From positions 124,001-188,000 of the forward strand of contig NZ_NBIM01000001.1 of NCBI RefSeq assembly GCF_002242685.1: a stretch of 64,000 bases of DNA. The letters run 5' to 3'. Positions within the stretch are counted from its first letter, which is position 1, and each line of letters starts with the position of its first letter. Source of the stretch: Oceanimonas doudoroffii (GTDB lineage: Bacteria > Pseudomonadota > Gammaproteobacteria > Enterobacterales > Aeromonadaceae). The notes beneath the pieces were generated by a model, which did not search any database, was not told the DNA's origin, and was given only the letters and a program-made list of their open reading frames with translations. The translations under genes and the position numbers were made by a program. Of the stretch, positions 17,973 through 26,631 are shown one piece after another.

Positions 17973-19274
17973 ATGAATGCGAGTGAAAAAAAGCTGTCGC
18001 TCACCACCCGAGTGCTGGTGGGCATGGCCCTGGGGGTGCTGGCCGGCTTTGTTATCCGCACCCTGTTTGCCGACGCCGCCCTGGTTCAGGAATATCTGGT
18101 CAACGGCCTGTTCATGGTCGGCGGCAAAATTTTTATCGCCAGCCTCAACATGCTGGTAGTACCGCTGATCTTTGTCTCCTTGGTATGCGGCACCAGCTCC
18201 CTGAAAGACATCTCCACCCTGGGACGGCTGGGGGGCAAGACCCTGGCGTTCTACCTGTTCACCACCGCCGTGGCCATTTCCCTGGCTCTGCTGATGGGGG
18301 AGCTGTTCAAGCCCGGTGAAGGGGCGGATCTGGCGACCTCCAGCACCTTTGCCGCCCGCGAGGCGCCGTCGTTGGCCGAGGTGATCATTAATATGTTCCC
18401 CACCAACCCCATCAACGCCATGGCCCAGGGCAATACCCTGCAGATCATCGTGTTTGCCGTGCTGTTTGGCATTGCCATCAGCCTGGCGGGCAAGTCCGGG
18501 GAACGGGTAGCGGCACTGTTTGTGGATCTGAACGAAGTGATCATGAAGCTGGTGGCGCTGCTGATGAACCTGGCCCCCTACGGCGTGTTCTGCCTGATGG
18601 CCCAGCTGTTCACCAGCCTGGGGCTGGATGCCATTCTTAATCTGATTGAGTATTTCCTGGTGCTGGCGGGCACCCTGCTGCTGCATGCCCTGGTGACCTA
18701 CTCCACCCTGTTCCGGGTGTTCACCGGCCTGAGCCCGATCACCTTTCTCAAAAAGATGGAAGACGCAGTCATGTTTGCCTTTTCCACCGCGTCATCCAAC
18801 GCCACCATACCGGTGACCCTGGAAACCACCACTCGGCGCATGGGTGTGGAAAACCGGGTAGCCTCCTTTACCGTGCCCCTGGGTGCCACCATCAACATGG
18901 ACGGCACTGCCATCATGCAGGGGGTGGCCACCGCCTTTATCGCCCAGGCGTTCAACATTGATCTGACCTTTGGCGATTACCTGATGGTGATCATGACCGC
19001 TACACTGGCCTCCATTGGTACCGCTGGTGTACCCGGGGTGGGCATGGTGATGCTGGCCATGGTGCTGAACCAGGTGGGGCTGCCGGTGGAAGGCATTGCA
19101 CTGATCATCGGTGTGGATCGTCTGCTCGACATGATACGTACCGCCGTCAACATTACCGGCGACGCCGTGGTCACCTGCATTGTGGGCAAGAGCGAAGGCG
19201 CCATGAACGTGAGCCGCTTTCACGATCCCCATGCCGGTGAAAAGGAAGAAGACGTCCATTTCACCAAGGAATAA
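17973..19274 (+). CDS. Sodium:dicarboxylate (DAACS-family) symporter
   Basis: This 433-residue membrane protein belongs to the glutamate/aspartate/dicarboxylate symporter family. It has the TRVLVGMALGVLAGFVI opening helix, LNMLVVPLIFVSLVCG, the re-entrant serine-rich hairpin FAFSTASSNATIPVTLE, VPLGATINMDGTAIMQGVA (the NMDGT sodium site), a second hairpin TASIGTAGVPGVGMVML-like stretch and DRLLDMIRTAVNITGDAV. The last segment contains the DxxxTxxNxxGD pattern that binds acidic amino acids. The start at 17973 has AAGGAG nine bases upstream; a longer frame begins without a site. It is probably a glutamate/aspartate or C4-dicarboxylate importer. Monocistronic, with a terminator shared with convergent ribA. 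Confidence 0.9.
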   Translation: MNASEKKLSLTTRVLVGMALGVLAGFVIRTLFADAALVQEYLVNGLFMVGGKIFIASLNMLVVPLIFVSLVCGTSSLKDISTLGRLGGKTLAFYLFTTAVAISLALLMGELFKPGEGADLATSSTFAAREAPSLAEVIINMFPTNPINAMAQGNTLQIIVFAVLFGIAISLAGKSGERVAALFVDLNEVIMKLVALLMNLAPYGVFCLMAQLFTSLGLDAILNLIEYFLVLAGTLLLHALVTYSTLFRVFTGLSPITFLKKMEDAVMFAFSTASSNATIPVTLETTTRRMGVENRVASFTVPLGATINMDGTAIMQGVATAFIAQAFNIDLTFGDYLMVIMTATLASIGTAGVPGVGMVMLAMVLNQVGLPVEGIALIIGVDRLLDMIRTAVNITGDAVVTCIVGKSEGAMNVSRFHDPHAGEKEEDVHFTKE

Positions 19275-19289
19275 GGCTCGAACACGGAT

Positions 19290-19322
19290 AAAAAAATACC
19301 GGCCAAGGGCCGGTATTTTTTA
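19290..19322. terminator. Bidirectional terminator between the symporter and ribA
   Basis: A long A-rich arm leading into ATACCGGCC pairs with GGCCGGTAT and a T run across a short loop. Both flanks are A/T runs, so it can serve the plus-strand symporter and the minus-strand ribA, which end on either side of it. Confidence 0.9.
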
Positions 19323-19335
19323 TTGGGGCGGGCGG

Positions 19336-19935
19336 TCAGTCCTTGTCTTTCAGCATATGACCCAACTTGCCGGCCTTGGTATTGAGGTAATGCTCGTTGA
19401 ACGGGTTGCGGCCTTCCTGCAGCGGCAGGCGCTCGGCTACCTTGATGCCGAAGTTTTCCATCGCCTTGACCTTGCGCGGGTTGTTGGTCATCAGGTGAAG
19501 CTCGCCCACGCCCAGGCTGTGCAGCATGTCGGCACAGATGGTGTAGTCGCGCATGTCGGCGGCAAAGCCCAGCTCGACATTCGCTTCCACCGTATCCTTG
19601 CCCTGATCCTGCAGGTGATAGGCGTGAATTTTGTTCAGCAGGCCAATCCCCCGGCCTTCCTGGCGCACATACAACAGTACGCCGCGACCTTCCTTGGCAA
19701 TGCGCTCCAGCGCCGCCTGCAGTTGAAAGCCGCAGTCACAGCGCAGACTGAACAGGGCATCGCCGGTCAGGCATTCGGAATGAATGCGGGCCAGCACAGG
19801 TTCGCCGTTGTCGACATCCCCCATTACCAGGGCGGCATGATCCTTGCCTGTTCCCTTTTCTTCAAAACCGACCAGGGTAAAGGTGCCCCAGGGAGTGGGC
19901 AACTTGGAGTTTGCCATTCGGGTAACACTGCTCAT
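19336..19935 (-). CDS. ribA: GTP cyclohydrolase II
   Basis: The 199-residue enzyme opens the imidazole ring of GTP in the first step of riboflavin synthesis. It shows the zinc-binding set [18 protein letters not shown], in which the three cysteines bind the metal, followed by [21 protein letters not shown] and a C-terminal [15 protein letters not shown], as in E. coli RibA (196 residues). There is no fused RibB domain. The ATG at 19935 is preferred because it gives the family length and has AGGAAG upstream; a longer frame would add a poorly coded extension. It is divergent from cmk. No FMN riboswitch is visible in the gap. Confidence 0.95.
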   Translation of the reverse strand: MSSVTRMANSKLPTPWGTFTLVGFEEKGTGKDHAALVMGDVDNGEPVLARIHSECLTGDALFSLRCDCGFQLQAALERIAKEGRGVLLYVRQEGRGIGLLNKIHAYHLQDQGKDTVEANVELGFAADMRDYTICADMLHSLGVGELHLMTNNPRKVKAMENFGIKVAERLPLQEGRNPFNEHYLNTKAGKLGHMLKDKD

Positions 19936-20047
19936 GGCCTTCCTCTTGAAACAGCACATCAATAAAAAATGCCGGCTATTGTAAAGCGGATGGAGCGACA
20001 GGTATAGGTTCAATCGTATTGGCGGCTTTGTTAATTGTTTGTAATGC

Positions 20048-20076
20048 CTGTCTTTGTGGTGTGAGTCGGTTATAAT
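20048..20076 (+). promoter_or_regulatory. Probable sigma-70 promoter of cmk/rpsA
   Basis: A perfect TATAAT at 20071-20076 has a weak -35 candidate CTGTCT at 20048-20053, spaced 17 bp. It lies 64 bp upstream of the cmk start. The -35 box matches the consensus at only three of six positions, so this is a likely rather than certain promoter. Confidence 0.5.
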
Positions 20077-20139
20077 GCCGCCCGCGCGATGCCTGCCTCA
20101 AAGGCAGTGTATCCGAACTCATGTTTCACTGGAGGATGT

Positions 20140-20820
20140 ATGTCTGAACAAGCTCCCGTCATCACCGTGGATGGCCCGGGCGGTGCCGGCAAGGGAACCC
20201 TTTGCCAGCTGCTGGCGGAACAACTGGAATGGCACCTGCTCGACTCCGGTGCCATTTACCGGGTGTTGGCACTGGCAGCCCTGCACCACAACGTGGCCCT
20301 GGATGACGAAGCGGGGCTGATGCCCCTGGCAGCGCACCTGGACGTGCAGTTTCCGACAACGGGCGGCGACATTCGTGTGATCCTGGAAGGGGAAGATGTG
20401 TCCCGCGATATTCGTACTCAGCAAGTGGCCGACGCGGCCAGCAAGGTCGCGGCGTTTCCCCGTGTGCGCGAGGCGCTGCTGCGCCGTCAGCGCGCCTTTC
20501 GCGCCAGGCCCGGGCTGATTGCCGACGGTCGTGACATGGGCACCGTGGTGTTTCCGGATGCCGAGGTCAAGATTTTCCTCGACGCCAGTGCCGAAGAGCG
20601 TGCCAGTCGACGCCTCAAGCAGTTGCAAGAAAAGGGGTTTGATGTTAGTTTTGACCGCCTTTTAAGCGAAATTCGAGAGCGCGACGACCGGGATCGTAAC
20701 CGGGCCGTGGCGCCGCTCAAGGCGGCCGATGACGCCCTGGTGATTGACTCCACCGAACTGACCATCACCCAGGTGCTGGACAGGGTACTGAGTCATACTA
20801 AGGTTAAACTTGGTCGTTAA
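20140..20820 (+). CDS. cmk: Cytidylate kinase
   Basis: The 226-residue enzyme phosphorylates CMP and dCMP with ATP. It begins [20 protein letters not shown] with the P-loop, then shows the CMP-binding [10 protein letters not shown] and [29 protein letters not shown] blocks and [24 protein letters not shown]. The LID-type arginine-rich [21 protein letters not shown] follows. Length and order match E. coli Cmk. GGAGG is close upstream of the ATG. It directly precedes rpsA, the conserved gammaproteobacterial cmk-rpsA-ihfB order. Confidence 0.96.
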   Translation: MSEQAPVITVDGPGGAGKGTLCQLLAEQLEWHLLDSGAIYRVLALAALHHNVALDDEAGLMPLAAHLDVQFPTTGGDIRVILEGEDVSRDIRTQQVADAASKVAAFPRVREALLRRQRAFRARPGLIADGRDMGTVVFPDAEVKIFLDASAEERASRRLKQLQEKGFDVSFDRLLSEIRERDDRDRNRAVAPLKAADDALVIDSTELTITQVLDRVLSHTKVKLGR

Positions 20821-20834
20821 GCCATTTGGCAATG

Positions 20835-20897
20835 CCGCCCTCAGGGAAGCCGGGCGGAATGTGTTAGTCACCCCACGAGCGCCGGATTGCCCCGTGG
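20835..20897 (+). promoter_or_regulatory. rpsA leader with two hairpins (possible S1 autoregulation site)
   Basis: Between cmk and rpsA, CCGCCC (20835-20840) pairs with GGGCGG (20852-20857), and CCACG (20873-20877) pairs with CGTGG (20893-20897). The loops contain GGGAA and CGGAT sequences. No normal Shine-Dalgarno box precedes the rpsA ATG; the region before it is A/T-rich. In E. coli a structured, SD-less leader with GGA loops gives efficient translation and autogenous repression by S1, and this leader has the same character. Confidence 0.55.
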
Positions 20898-20927
20898 ATG
20901 TTCAACTTAACAGTGTATTCATTAAAC

Positions 20928-22598
20928 ATGACTGAATCTTTTGCTCAACTCTTTGAAGAGTCTCTGAAAGAACTCGAAACCCGTCCGGGCTCCATCGTCA
21001 AGGGCACCGTTGTTGCCATTGAAAACGGCATCGTGCTGGTTGACGCCGGTCTGAAGTCCGAGTCTGCCATTCCCGCCGAGCAGTTCAAGAACGCCCAGGG
21101 CGAGCTGGAAATCAGCGTTGGCGACGAAGTAGACGTAGCGCTGGACGCCGTGGAAGACGGCTTCGGCGAGACTCAGCTGTCCCGTGAAAAAGCCAAGCGC
21201 CACGAAGCCTGGCTGCAGCTGGAAAAGGCCTACGAAGACGAAGAAACCGTGACCGGCGTGATCAACGGCAAGGTCAAGGGTGGTTTCACCGTAGAAGTGA
21301 ACAGCATCCGCGCCTTCCTGCCCGGTTCCCTGGTAGACGTGCGTCCGGTTCGCGACACCACTCACCTGGAAGGCAAAGAGCTTGAGTTCAAGGTCATCAA
21401 GCTGGACCAGAAGCGCAACAACGTTGTGGTTTCCCGTCGTGCCGTGATCGAAACCGAAAACAGCGCCGAGCGCGAGCAGCTGCTGGAAAACCTGCAGGAA
21501 GGCCAGGAAGTCAAGGGTATCGTCAAGAACCTGACCGACTACGGTGCCTTCGTAGATCTGGGTGGCGTAGACGGCCTGCTGCACATCACCGACATGGCCT
21601 GGAAGCGCGTTAAGCATCCTTCCGAGATCGTGAACGTGGGCGACGAGATCAACGTTAAAGTCCTGAAGTTCGACCGCGAGCGCACCCGTGTGTCTCTGGG
21701 CCTGAAGCAGCTGGGCGAAGATCCGTGGGTAGATATTGCCAACCGTTACCCGGAAGGCACCCGTCTGGCCGGCCGCGTAACCAACCTGACCGACTACGGC
21801 TGCTTCGTTGAAATCGAAGAAGGCGTTGAAGGCCTGGTGCACGTGTCCGAAATGGACTGGACCAACAAGAACATTCACCCGTCCAAGGTTGTTTCCGTTG
21901 GTGACAACGTGGAAGTGATGGTTCTGGATATCGACGAAGAGCGTCGTCGTATCTCCCTGGGTCTGAAGCAGTGCAAATCCAACCCTTGGCAGCAGTTCGC
22001 CGAAACCCACAACAAGGGTGACCGCGTATCTGGCAAGATCAAGTCCATCACCGACTTCGGTATCTTCATTGGTCTGGAAGGCGGCATCGACGGTCTGGTT
22101 CACCTCTCCGACATCTCCTGGAACGCCAACGGTGACGAAGCCGTTCGTGAATTCAAGAAGGGCGACGAGATCGAAGCCGTTGTTCTGCAGGTCGATCCGG
22201 AGCGTGAGCGCATCAGCCTGGGCGTGAAGCAAATCGACGAAGATCCCTTCAATAAGTACCTGTCTGACAACAAGAAAGGTGCTATCGTTAAGGGTACCAT
22301 CACCGCCGTTGACGCCAAGGGTGCCGTGGTTGAGCTGGAAGAAGGCGTGGAAGGTTACATCCGCGTTGCCGACATCTCCCGCGACCGCATCGAAGACGCC
22401 TCCACCGTGCTGAACGCCGGTGAAGAAATTGAAGCTCGCTTCATGGGCATCGATCGCAAGAACCGCACCGTCAGCCTGTCCATCCGCGCGAAGGACGAAG
22501 CTGAAGAGAAGGCTGCCATCGACACCCTGAACCAGCAGCAAGAAGAAGTTGGTCTGAGTGCCATGGCCGAAGCATTCAAGGCGGCGAAAGGCGAATAA
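20928..22598 (+). CDS. rpsA: 30S ribosomal protein S1
   Basis: The 556-residue protein starts [21 protein letters not shown] and contains six S1 RNA-binding repeats. The third and fourth carry the clearest pattern ([34 protein letters not shown] and the [20 protein letters not shown] region). The length is that of gammaproteobacterial S1. It unwinds and docks mRNA on the 30S subunit. Codon use is strongly biased to C-ending and highly expressed codons, unlike the genes around it. The start at 20928 matches the conserved N-terminus even though no clear Shine-Dalgarno precedes it. Confidence 0.97.
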   Translation: MTESFAQLFEESLKELETRPGSIVKGTVVAIENGIVLVDAGLKSESAIPAEQFKNAQGELEISVGDEVDVALDAVEDGFGETQLSREKAKRHEAWLQLEKAYEDEETVTGVINGKVKGGFTVEVNSIRAFLPGSLVDVRPVRDTTHLEGKELEFKVIKLDQKRNNVVVSRRAVIETENSAEREQLLENLQEGQEVKGIVKNLTDYGAFVDLGGVDGLLHITDMAWKRVKHPSEIVNVGDEINVKVLKFDRERTRVSLGLKQLGEDPWVDIANRYPEGTRLAGRVTNLTDYGCFVEIEEGVEGLVHVSEMDWTNKNIHPSKVVSVGDNVEVMVLDIDEERRRISLGLKQCKSNPWQQFAETHNKGDRVSGKIKSITDFGIFIGLEGGIDGLVHLSDISWNANGDEAVREFKKGDEIEAVVLQVDPERERISLGVKQIDEDPFNKYLSDNKKGAIVKGTITAVDAKGAVVELEEGVEGYIRVADISRDRIEDASTVLNAGEEIEARFMGIDRKNRTVSLSIRAKDEAEEKAAIDTLNQQQEEVGLSAMAEAFKAAKGE

Positions 22599-22613
22599 GC
22601 CTGTCCGAATTGA

Positions 22614-22643
22614 AACAAGGGGGCCTTCGCGGCCCCTTTTTAT
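22614..22643 (+). terminator. Rho-independent terminator after rpsA
   Basis: A G/C-rich stem (GGGGGCC against GGCCCC) around a TTCG-type loop is followed by a T run at 22637-22643, starting about 15 bp after the rpsA stop. It would separate rpsA from ihfB. Confidence 0.88.
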
Positions 22644-22665
22644 TTGGTGTTCCGGAGACAGTAGC

Positions 22666-22947
22666 ATGACAAAATCCGACCTGATTGAACGTATGGCGGA
22701 ACAATACGCGCACCTTTCCGCCAAGGAAGTGGAAAACGCCATCAAGGAAATTCTGGAGCAAATGGCGTCGACCCTGCAATCGGGTGATCGCATTGAAATT
22801 CGCGGTTTCGGCAGTTTTTCCCTGCATTACCGTGCCCCCCGCCTGGGACGGAATCCCAAGACCGGAGAAAAGGTGGAGCTTAACGGTAAATACGTGCCCC
22901 ATTTCAAGCCAGGCAAGGAGCTGCGGGAACGGGTAAACCCGGCGTAG
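22666..22947 (+). CDS. ihfB: Integration host factor beta subunit
   Basis: The 93-residue DNA-bending protein begins [27 protein letters not shown]. It carries the HU/IHF family arm [33 protein letters not shown], with the RNPKTG turn whose proline intercalates into DNA, and ends in [14 protein letters not shown]. The N-terminus and the arm identify it as IhfB rather than HU or IhfA. It partners IhfA from elsewhere in the genome. CCGGAG precedes the start. It sits in the usual rpsA-ihfB-lapA order. Confidence 0.95.
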   Translation: MTKSDLIERMAEQYAHLSAKEVENAIKEILEQMASTLQSGDRIEIRGFGSFSLHYRAPRLGRNPKTGEKVELNGKYVPHFKPGKELRERVNPA

Positions 22948-23035
22948 CTTCACTTTTCCGCCGGCCGCGGTGGCGTCCCCCCGGCTTTTTCGGGATAATG
23001 CCGTTTACTCAAAATCAGGATGTTGAGAGGGTAAG

Positions 23036-23323
23036 GTGAAAATAATTTTTGGCCTGATAATTCTGGCTGTCCTTTTTGCGGTAGGGCTGACTTTGGGCTC
23101 CCAGAATGACCAGCTGGTGCATGTCAATTATTTGCTGGCCCAGGGAGACTACCGACTGTCTTCTTTGCTGGCGATTATTTTTGTAGCCGGATTTGCCTTG
23201 GGTTGGCTTGTTTTTGGCCTGGTTATGCTGCGTCTTAAAATGACCAACAAGGGACTGCACAAAAAGGTTGAGCGTCAGCAACGGGAACTGGAAGAGCTCA
23301 GGGCGCTGCCGGTTAAGGACTGA
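23036..23323 (+). CDS. lapA: LapA (YciS) membrane protein of LPS assembly
   Basis: The 95-residue protein has two membrane segments: LIILAVLFAVGLTLGSQND, then a second from ALAIIFVAGFALGWLVFGL-type sequence. They flank a short loop with the family pattern QNDQLVHVNYLLAQG, and a basic coiled tail (KKVERQQRELEELRAL) follows. Translation starts at a GTG with GAGGGTAAG just upstream. LapA and LapB act together in E. coli, with FtsH, to keep LpxC and lipopolysaccharide synthesis balanced. The next gene, lapB, starts 8 bp after its stop. Confidence 0.92.
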   Translation: MKIIFGLIILAVLFAVGLTLGSQNDQLVHVNYLLAQGDYRLSSLLAIIFVAGFALGWLVFGLVMLRLKMTNKGLHKKVERQQRELEELRALPVKD

Positions 23324-23331
23324 CGAACTTC

Positions 23332-24501
23332 ATGCTGGAATTGCTGTTTCTGCTGCTTCCGGTGGCAGCAGCCTATGGCTGGTATATGGGACGCCGAGGC
23401 GTTCGCCAGGATGCACAGAAACAATCCAGCCAATTCTCCCGGCACTATGTTGCCGGGTTGAATTTTCTGCTTTCCGACGAGCCCGACAAGGCCGTCGATC
23501 TCTTTATTCAGTTGCTGCAGGTTGACAGCGAAACCATTGAAACCCACCTGGCGCTGGGAAACCTGTTCCGTACCCGTGGCGAAGTAGACCGAGCCATTCG
23601 TATTCATCAAAATTTGATCGCCCGTACCAACCTGTCTCTCGAGCAACGCCATTTAGCCATGCTGGAGCTGGCCCGAGATTTCTTTGCCGCCGGTCTGCTG
23701 GATCGCGCCGAGCAAATCCTGACTGAACTCAAAGACGACCCCGATTACGAGCAGGAAGCCCTTGAGCTGCTGATGACCCTCTATCAGCAGCTGCGTGACT
23801 GGGAACAGGCCATTGCCGTGGCTGCCCGTCTGAAAAAGCGCCAGGGCAGCAAGGTGTTGGTGCCCATGGGGCATTTTTATTGCGAACTGGCGGAGCAGAA
23901 GTGGCGCCGGCAGGATGAAAAGGGCGCGGCGACCGATTTCAGAAAGGCGCTGAAGGCCGATGCCGGCTGTGTGCGTGCCAATATCAGGCTGGCGGCGCTG
24001 CTGATGGGGCAGGCCCAGTGGGCCCAGGCCGCCGCCTGCCTGGAGCAGGTGGTGGCGCAGGATGCGGACTTTATCAGTGAGGTGCTGCCCGATTTGCAGC
24101 GTTGTCATCGGCAGCTGGATCAGGATGACGCCTTTACCGCCCTGCTGGAGCAATGGGTTGCGTCCGGCACTGGGGCCAGCGCCGTGCTGATGCTGGCAGA
24201 CCGCGTGGCCGAGCGGGAAAGTCAGGTCAATGCCGAACAGCTGGTGTTGTCTCACCTGCAGCGTCACCCCACCATGAAAGGGTTCTACCGGCTGATGTCC
24301 TACCATGCCGCCAATGCCGAACAGGGCAGGGCGCGGGCCAGCCTGGAAATGCTCAGGGCACTGGTGGCCGAGCAGATCAAGGCCAAGCCCAGCCACCGTT
24401 GCGGCCAGTGTGGTTTTTCGGCTCACAGCCTGTTTTGGCAATGTCCGTCCTGCCGGCAGTGGGGCACCATCAAGCCGGTGCGCGGCCTCGACGGCGAGTA
24501 A
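23332..24501 (+). CDS. lapB: LapB (YciM) TPR protein controlling LPS synthesis
   Basis: The 389-residue protein has an N-terminal membrane anchor ([21 protein letters not shown]) and a run of TPR repeats (about residues 35-340, for example [27 protein letters not shown]). It ends in a rubredoxin-like metal site with two cysteine pairs, CGQCGF and CPSCRQW, near the C-terminus. This is the exact LapB layout. In E. coli it bridges FtsH and LpxC to trigger LpxC degradation and is part of the LPS assembly machinery. It is co-transcribed with lapA. The pyrF start lies 53 bp further on. Confidence 0.95.
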   Translation: MLELLFLLLPVAAAYGWYMGRRGVRQDAQKQSSQFSRHYVAGLNFLLSDEPDKAVDLFIQLLQVDSETIETHLALGNLFRTRGEVDRAIRIHQNLIARTNLSLEQRHLAMLELARDFFAAGLLDRAEQILTELKDDPDYEQEALELLMTLYQQLRDWEQAIAVAARLKKRQGSKVLVPMGHFYCELAEQKWRRQDEKGAATDFRKALKADAGCVRANIRLAALLMGQAQWAQAAACLEQVVAQDADFISEVLPDLQRCHRQLDQDDAFTALLEQWVASGTGASAVLMLADRVAERESQVNAEQLVLSHLQRHPTMKGFYRLMSYHAANAEQGRARASLEMLRALVAEQIKAKPSHRCGQCGFSAHSLFWQCPSCRQWGTIKPVRGLDGE

Positions 24502-24554
24502 ATTACGACAGGGGTTATGACTCCTCACCCCTCACAAAAAAGAAAAGGTATTTC

Positions 24555-25268
24555 ATGCAAACAACACGCAATGGCGATCCCAAGGTATTGATAGCACTCG
24601 ACTTTGCCGACGAGCAACAGGCGCTGGCGTTGGTGGCGCAGCTGGATCCGGCGCAGTGCCGACTCAAGGTAGGCAAGGAGATGTTTACCCTGTTCGGCCC
24701 TGAATTTGTGCGCACCCTGGTGGCGAAAGGGTTTGATGTGTTTCTGGATCTCAAGTTTCACGATATTCCCAACACCGTCGCCAAGGCGGTGGCCGCCGCC
24801 GCGGAGCTGGGCGTGTGGATGGTGAATGTGCACGCCAGTGGTGGCAGCCGTATGATGGAAGCGGCAAAGGCGGCCCTGGCACCCTACGGTGACAGGGCGC
24901 CGCTGCTGATTGCAGTAACCGTGCTGACCAGCATGACCGCCGAAGAGTTGAATCAGACCGGTGTGCTGCGTTCTCCCGCCGAGCAGGTGCTGGCGCTGGC
25001 GCGGTTGACCCAACAGGCCGGCCTGGACGGTGTGGTGTGCTCCGCCCAAGAAGCCAGCCTGCTGAAGAGCGAGCTGGGCCCGGACTTTAAACTGGTCACC
25101 CCGGGCATTCGGCCTGCGGGCAGTGATGCCGGCGATCAACGCCGTATCATGACTCCGGAGCTGGCGTTAAAGGCGGGCAGTGACTATCTGGTGATTGGCC
25201 GCCCCATTACTCAGGCCGAGGATCCCGCGGCGGCCCTGAGTGCTATTAACGCCAGCCTGCATGGCTGA
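24555..25268 (+). CDS. pyrF: Orotidine 5'-phosphate decarboxylase
   Basis: The 237-residue enzyme converts OMP to UMP, the last step of pyrimidine synthesis. It contains [16 protein letters not shown], the [10 protein letters not shown] lysine motif, the catalytic [16 protein letters not shown] with its Asp-x-Lys-x-x-Asp set, the phosphate-binding LVTPGIRP and [15 protein letters not shown] near the end. The ATG at 24555 gives the standard gammaproteobacterial length. The stop overlaps the next gene by 8 bp, so the two are likely coupled. Confidence 0.95.
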   Translation: MQTTRNGDPKVLIALDFADEQQALALVAQLDPAQCRLKVGKEMFTLFGPEFVRTLVAKGFDVFLDLKFHDIPNTVAKAVAAAAELGVWMVNVHASGGSRMMEAAKAALAPYGDRAPLLIAVTVLTSMTAEELNQTGVLRSPAEQVLALARLTQQAGLDGVVCSAQEASLLKSELGPDFKLVTPGIRPAGSDAGDQRRIMTPELALKAGSDYLVIGRPITQAEDPAAALSAINASLHG

Positions 25269-25491
25269 GCCGCTATCACCCGGCCTGGATCAGGCCGGGT
25301 TGCTGCGTATTATTCGCAAACCCATGCCCTATGGTAAGTACCGTGGTCAGCCGTTGTTACGGCTCCCTCTGGCTTACTTGTGTTGGATGGAGCGCAAGGG
25401 CTGGCCGGCAGGCGGCCTGGGCGCCGAATTGGCGCTGGTGTATGAGCTCAAGCACAATGGCCTGGATCAATCGCTTTATGCTCTGCTTTAG
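25261..25491 (+). CDS. DUF3820-family small protein
   Basis: A 76-residue protein whose start (ATG at 25261) overlaps the pyrF end by 8 bp. The core [30 protein letters not shown] is typical of the DUF3820 family, from memory also called QSregVF_b after a Pseudomonas protein linked to quorum-sensing-regulated virulence. Many bacteria carry it downstream of unrelated housekeeping genes. No catalytic motif is visible; the function is unknown. The convergent hns gene and a shared terminator follow. Confidence 0.8.
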   Translation: MAEPLSPGLDQAGLLRIIRKPMPYGKYRGQPLLRLPLAYLCWMERKGWPAGGLGAELALVYELKHNGLDQSLYALL

Positions 25492-25592
25492 GCGGGGTCA
25501 CATTTATTTGTGATTGGCAGCGGTTACGTCAGATATTGGCTCAATATGAGTCTTGTGCATTAAAACCAATTTCTTTATACGATTTAAATAAA

Positions 25593-25622
25593 TAAAAAAA
25601 CGGGGCCTGAGGCCCCGTTTTC
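25593..25622. terminator. Bidirectional terminator between DUF3820 gene and hns
   Basis: AAAACGGGGCC and GGCCCCGTTTT enclose a short TGA loop (centre near 25609), with a run of A on the left and T on the right. It can stop both the plus-strand pyrF-DUF3820 transcript and the minus-strand hns transcript. Confidence 0.92.
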
Positions 25623-25637
25623 ACACCAATCTGTGAA

Positions 25638-26045
25638 TCACTGATTGATCAGGAACTGCTCCAGAGAGCCGCCATTTTCAATGGCTTTCTTGATCACGGC
25701 GGGCTGGCGACCCTGGCCGGTCCAGGTTTTATATTCGCCATTTTCATCGGTGTAGGCATATTTGGCCGGGCGCTTGCTGCGCGGTGCGCTGGCTTTCTTG
25801 GCCGGCTCGGCGACTTCCATCAGATCGCTGATATCAATGCCATCGGCAGCCAGCATGTCGACGTATTCCTTGAGCTTGCGCTCTTTCTGTTCGGCCTTGG
25901 CTTTCTCTTCGGCTTCGGCTTCGCGGCGCTCTTCCACCACCATGGTCAATTTGCTCAGAGCTTCTTCCAGTTGCTCCATGGTCATCTCACGGCCGGCGGC
26001 ACGCAGGCTGCGAATATTCAGTAGAGTTTTCAGGAAATCGGTCAT
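25638..26045 (-). CDS. hns: H-NS nucleoid-associated protein
   Basis: The 135-residue protein has the H-NS layout: an N-terminal oligomerisation domain (LKTLLNIRSLRAAGREMTMEQLEEALSKL and following charged coil), a linker rich in Lys and Ala (AEPAKKASAPRSKRP) and a C-terminal DNA-binding domain ending KYAYTDENGEYKTWTGQGRQP. The TWTGQGRQP part holds the AT-hook-like QGR that enters the minor groove. It would silence AT-rich acquired DNA such as the glycan cluster at 54400-61130 in this window. The upstream region is strongly AT-rich, as usual for hns promoters, but I do not assign precise boxes. Confidence 0.95.
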   Translation of the reverse strand: MTDFLKTLLNIRSLRAAGREMTMEQLEEALSKLTMVVEERREAEAEEKAKAEQKERKLKEYVDMLAADGIDISDLMEVAEPAKKASAPRSKRPAKYAYTDENGEYKTWTGQGRQPAVIKKAIENGGSLEQFLINQ

Positions 26046-26384
26046 CTGTTACACCTGTTGTTTAAGTATATTTGTTTTTAATAATTTAAATTTACAGGCT
26101 GATTGCCGGTGTTGCAAGTAAATTGATTTATGTCCTGTTTTTAATGATGTCATTCGAGAAAAAATAAGAGGAAGCTGTTATTAATATGCTCGCATAATGC
26201 AACTATATTTGCGTGATGATTTTCATATTATGCAAGTGCTTTCTCACTTTTAAACTAACCCTCTCAGCGGCCGGAACCTGAGGACAGGGTATGATGACCG
26301 GCAGCCGCTTTTTCAAGCGGATTAATGCACATGATATAGACAAATGTATTGATTTTTTGTTTTTCGGCAGTAAAATCCGCCAAC

Positions 26385-26563
26385 TTACCTGCGTAGAGGC
26401 GCAGCGCTTATCAGTACATCGGGGCAGGGTGATGCCGTTTATCCCGATGGAAAGGAAGCGTTGCCGAAGTGTTCGGCTCTATCAAGAGCCAGGCGCTGGG
26501 ATCAGTACCGAAAGGGCTGATACTGTCACGACTCCCGAGTCGTGATGCGCTACTGCTGGGAAA
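26385..26563 (+). promoter_or_regulatory. Lysine riboswitch (L box)
   Basis: In order, this leader has the conserved L-box blocks: GTAGAGGCGC (26392-26401), TCAGTACAT (26411-26419), GGAAAGGAAGCGTTGCCGAAG (26449-26469, given here only as a described block), AGGCGCTGGGATCAGTA, then CTGTCACGACTCCCGAGTCGTGATGCG with a short hairpin, and the closing CTACTGCTGGG. The order and spacing match the B. subtilis lysC leader. P1 can pair GTAG near 26392 with CTAC near 26551. It lies about 70 bp upstream of a NhaC-type transporter. I could not identify a clear terminator or sequestered start downstream, so the on/off mechanism is open. The rest of 26046-26631 shows an AT-rich hns-side region only. Confidence 0.88.
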
Positions 26564-26631
26564 GAAAGGACGTGACAGTGTCGGTTTCCTGCTCCTGGTG
26601 GTTTTTTGTAACTCAAGATTCAGGTGCTGCT

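Noticed and set aside
19936..20139. Possible FMN riboswitch upstream of ribA
   Set aside because: The conserved FMN-element blocks are not present; the gap only has promoter-like sequence of cmk.
20922..22793. A 623-codon open frame opposite rpsA
   Set aside because: Strong codon bias of rpsA leaves the opposite strand open; the protein has repetitive shadow composition and rpsA is certain.
26291..26545. A short open frame over the leader of the NhaC-type gene
   Set aside because: It overlaps the conserved lysine riboswitch and has no start site or protein features.
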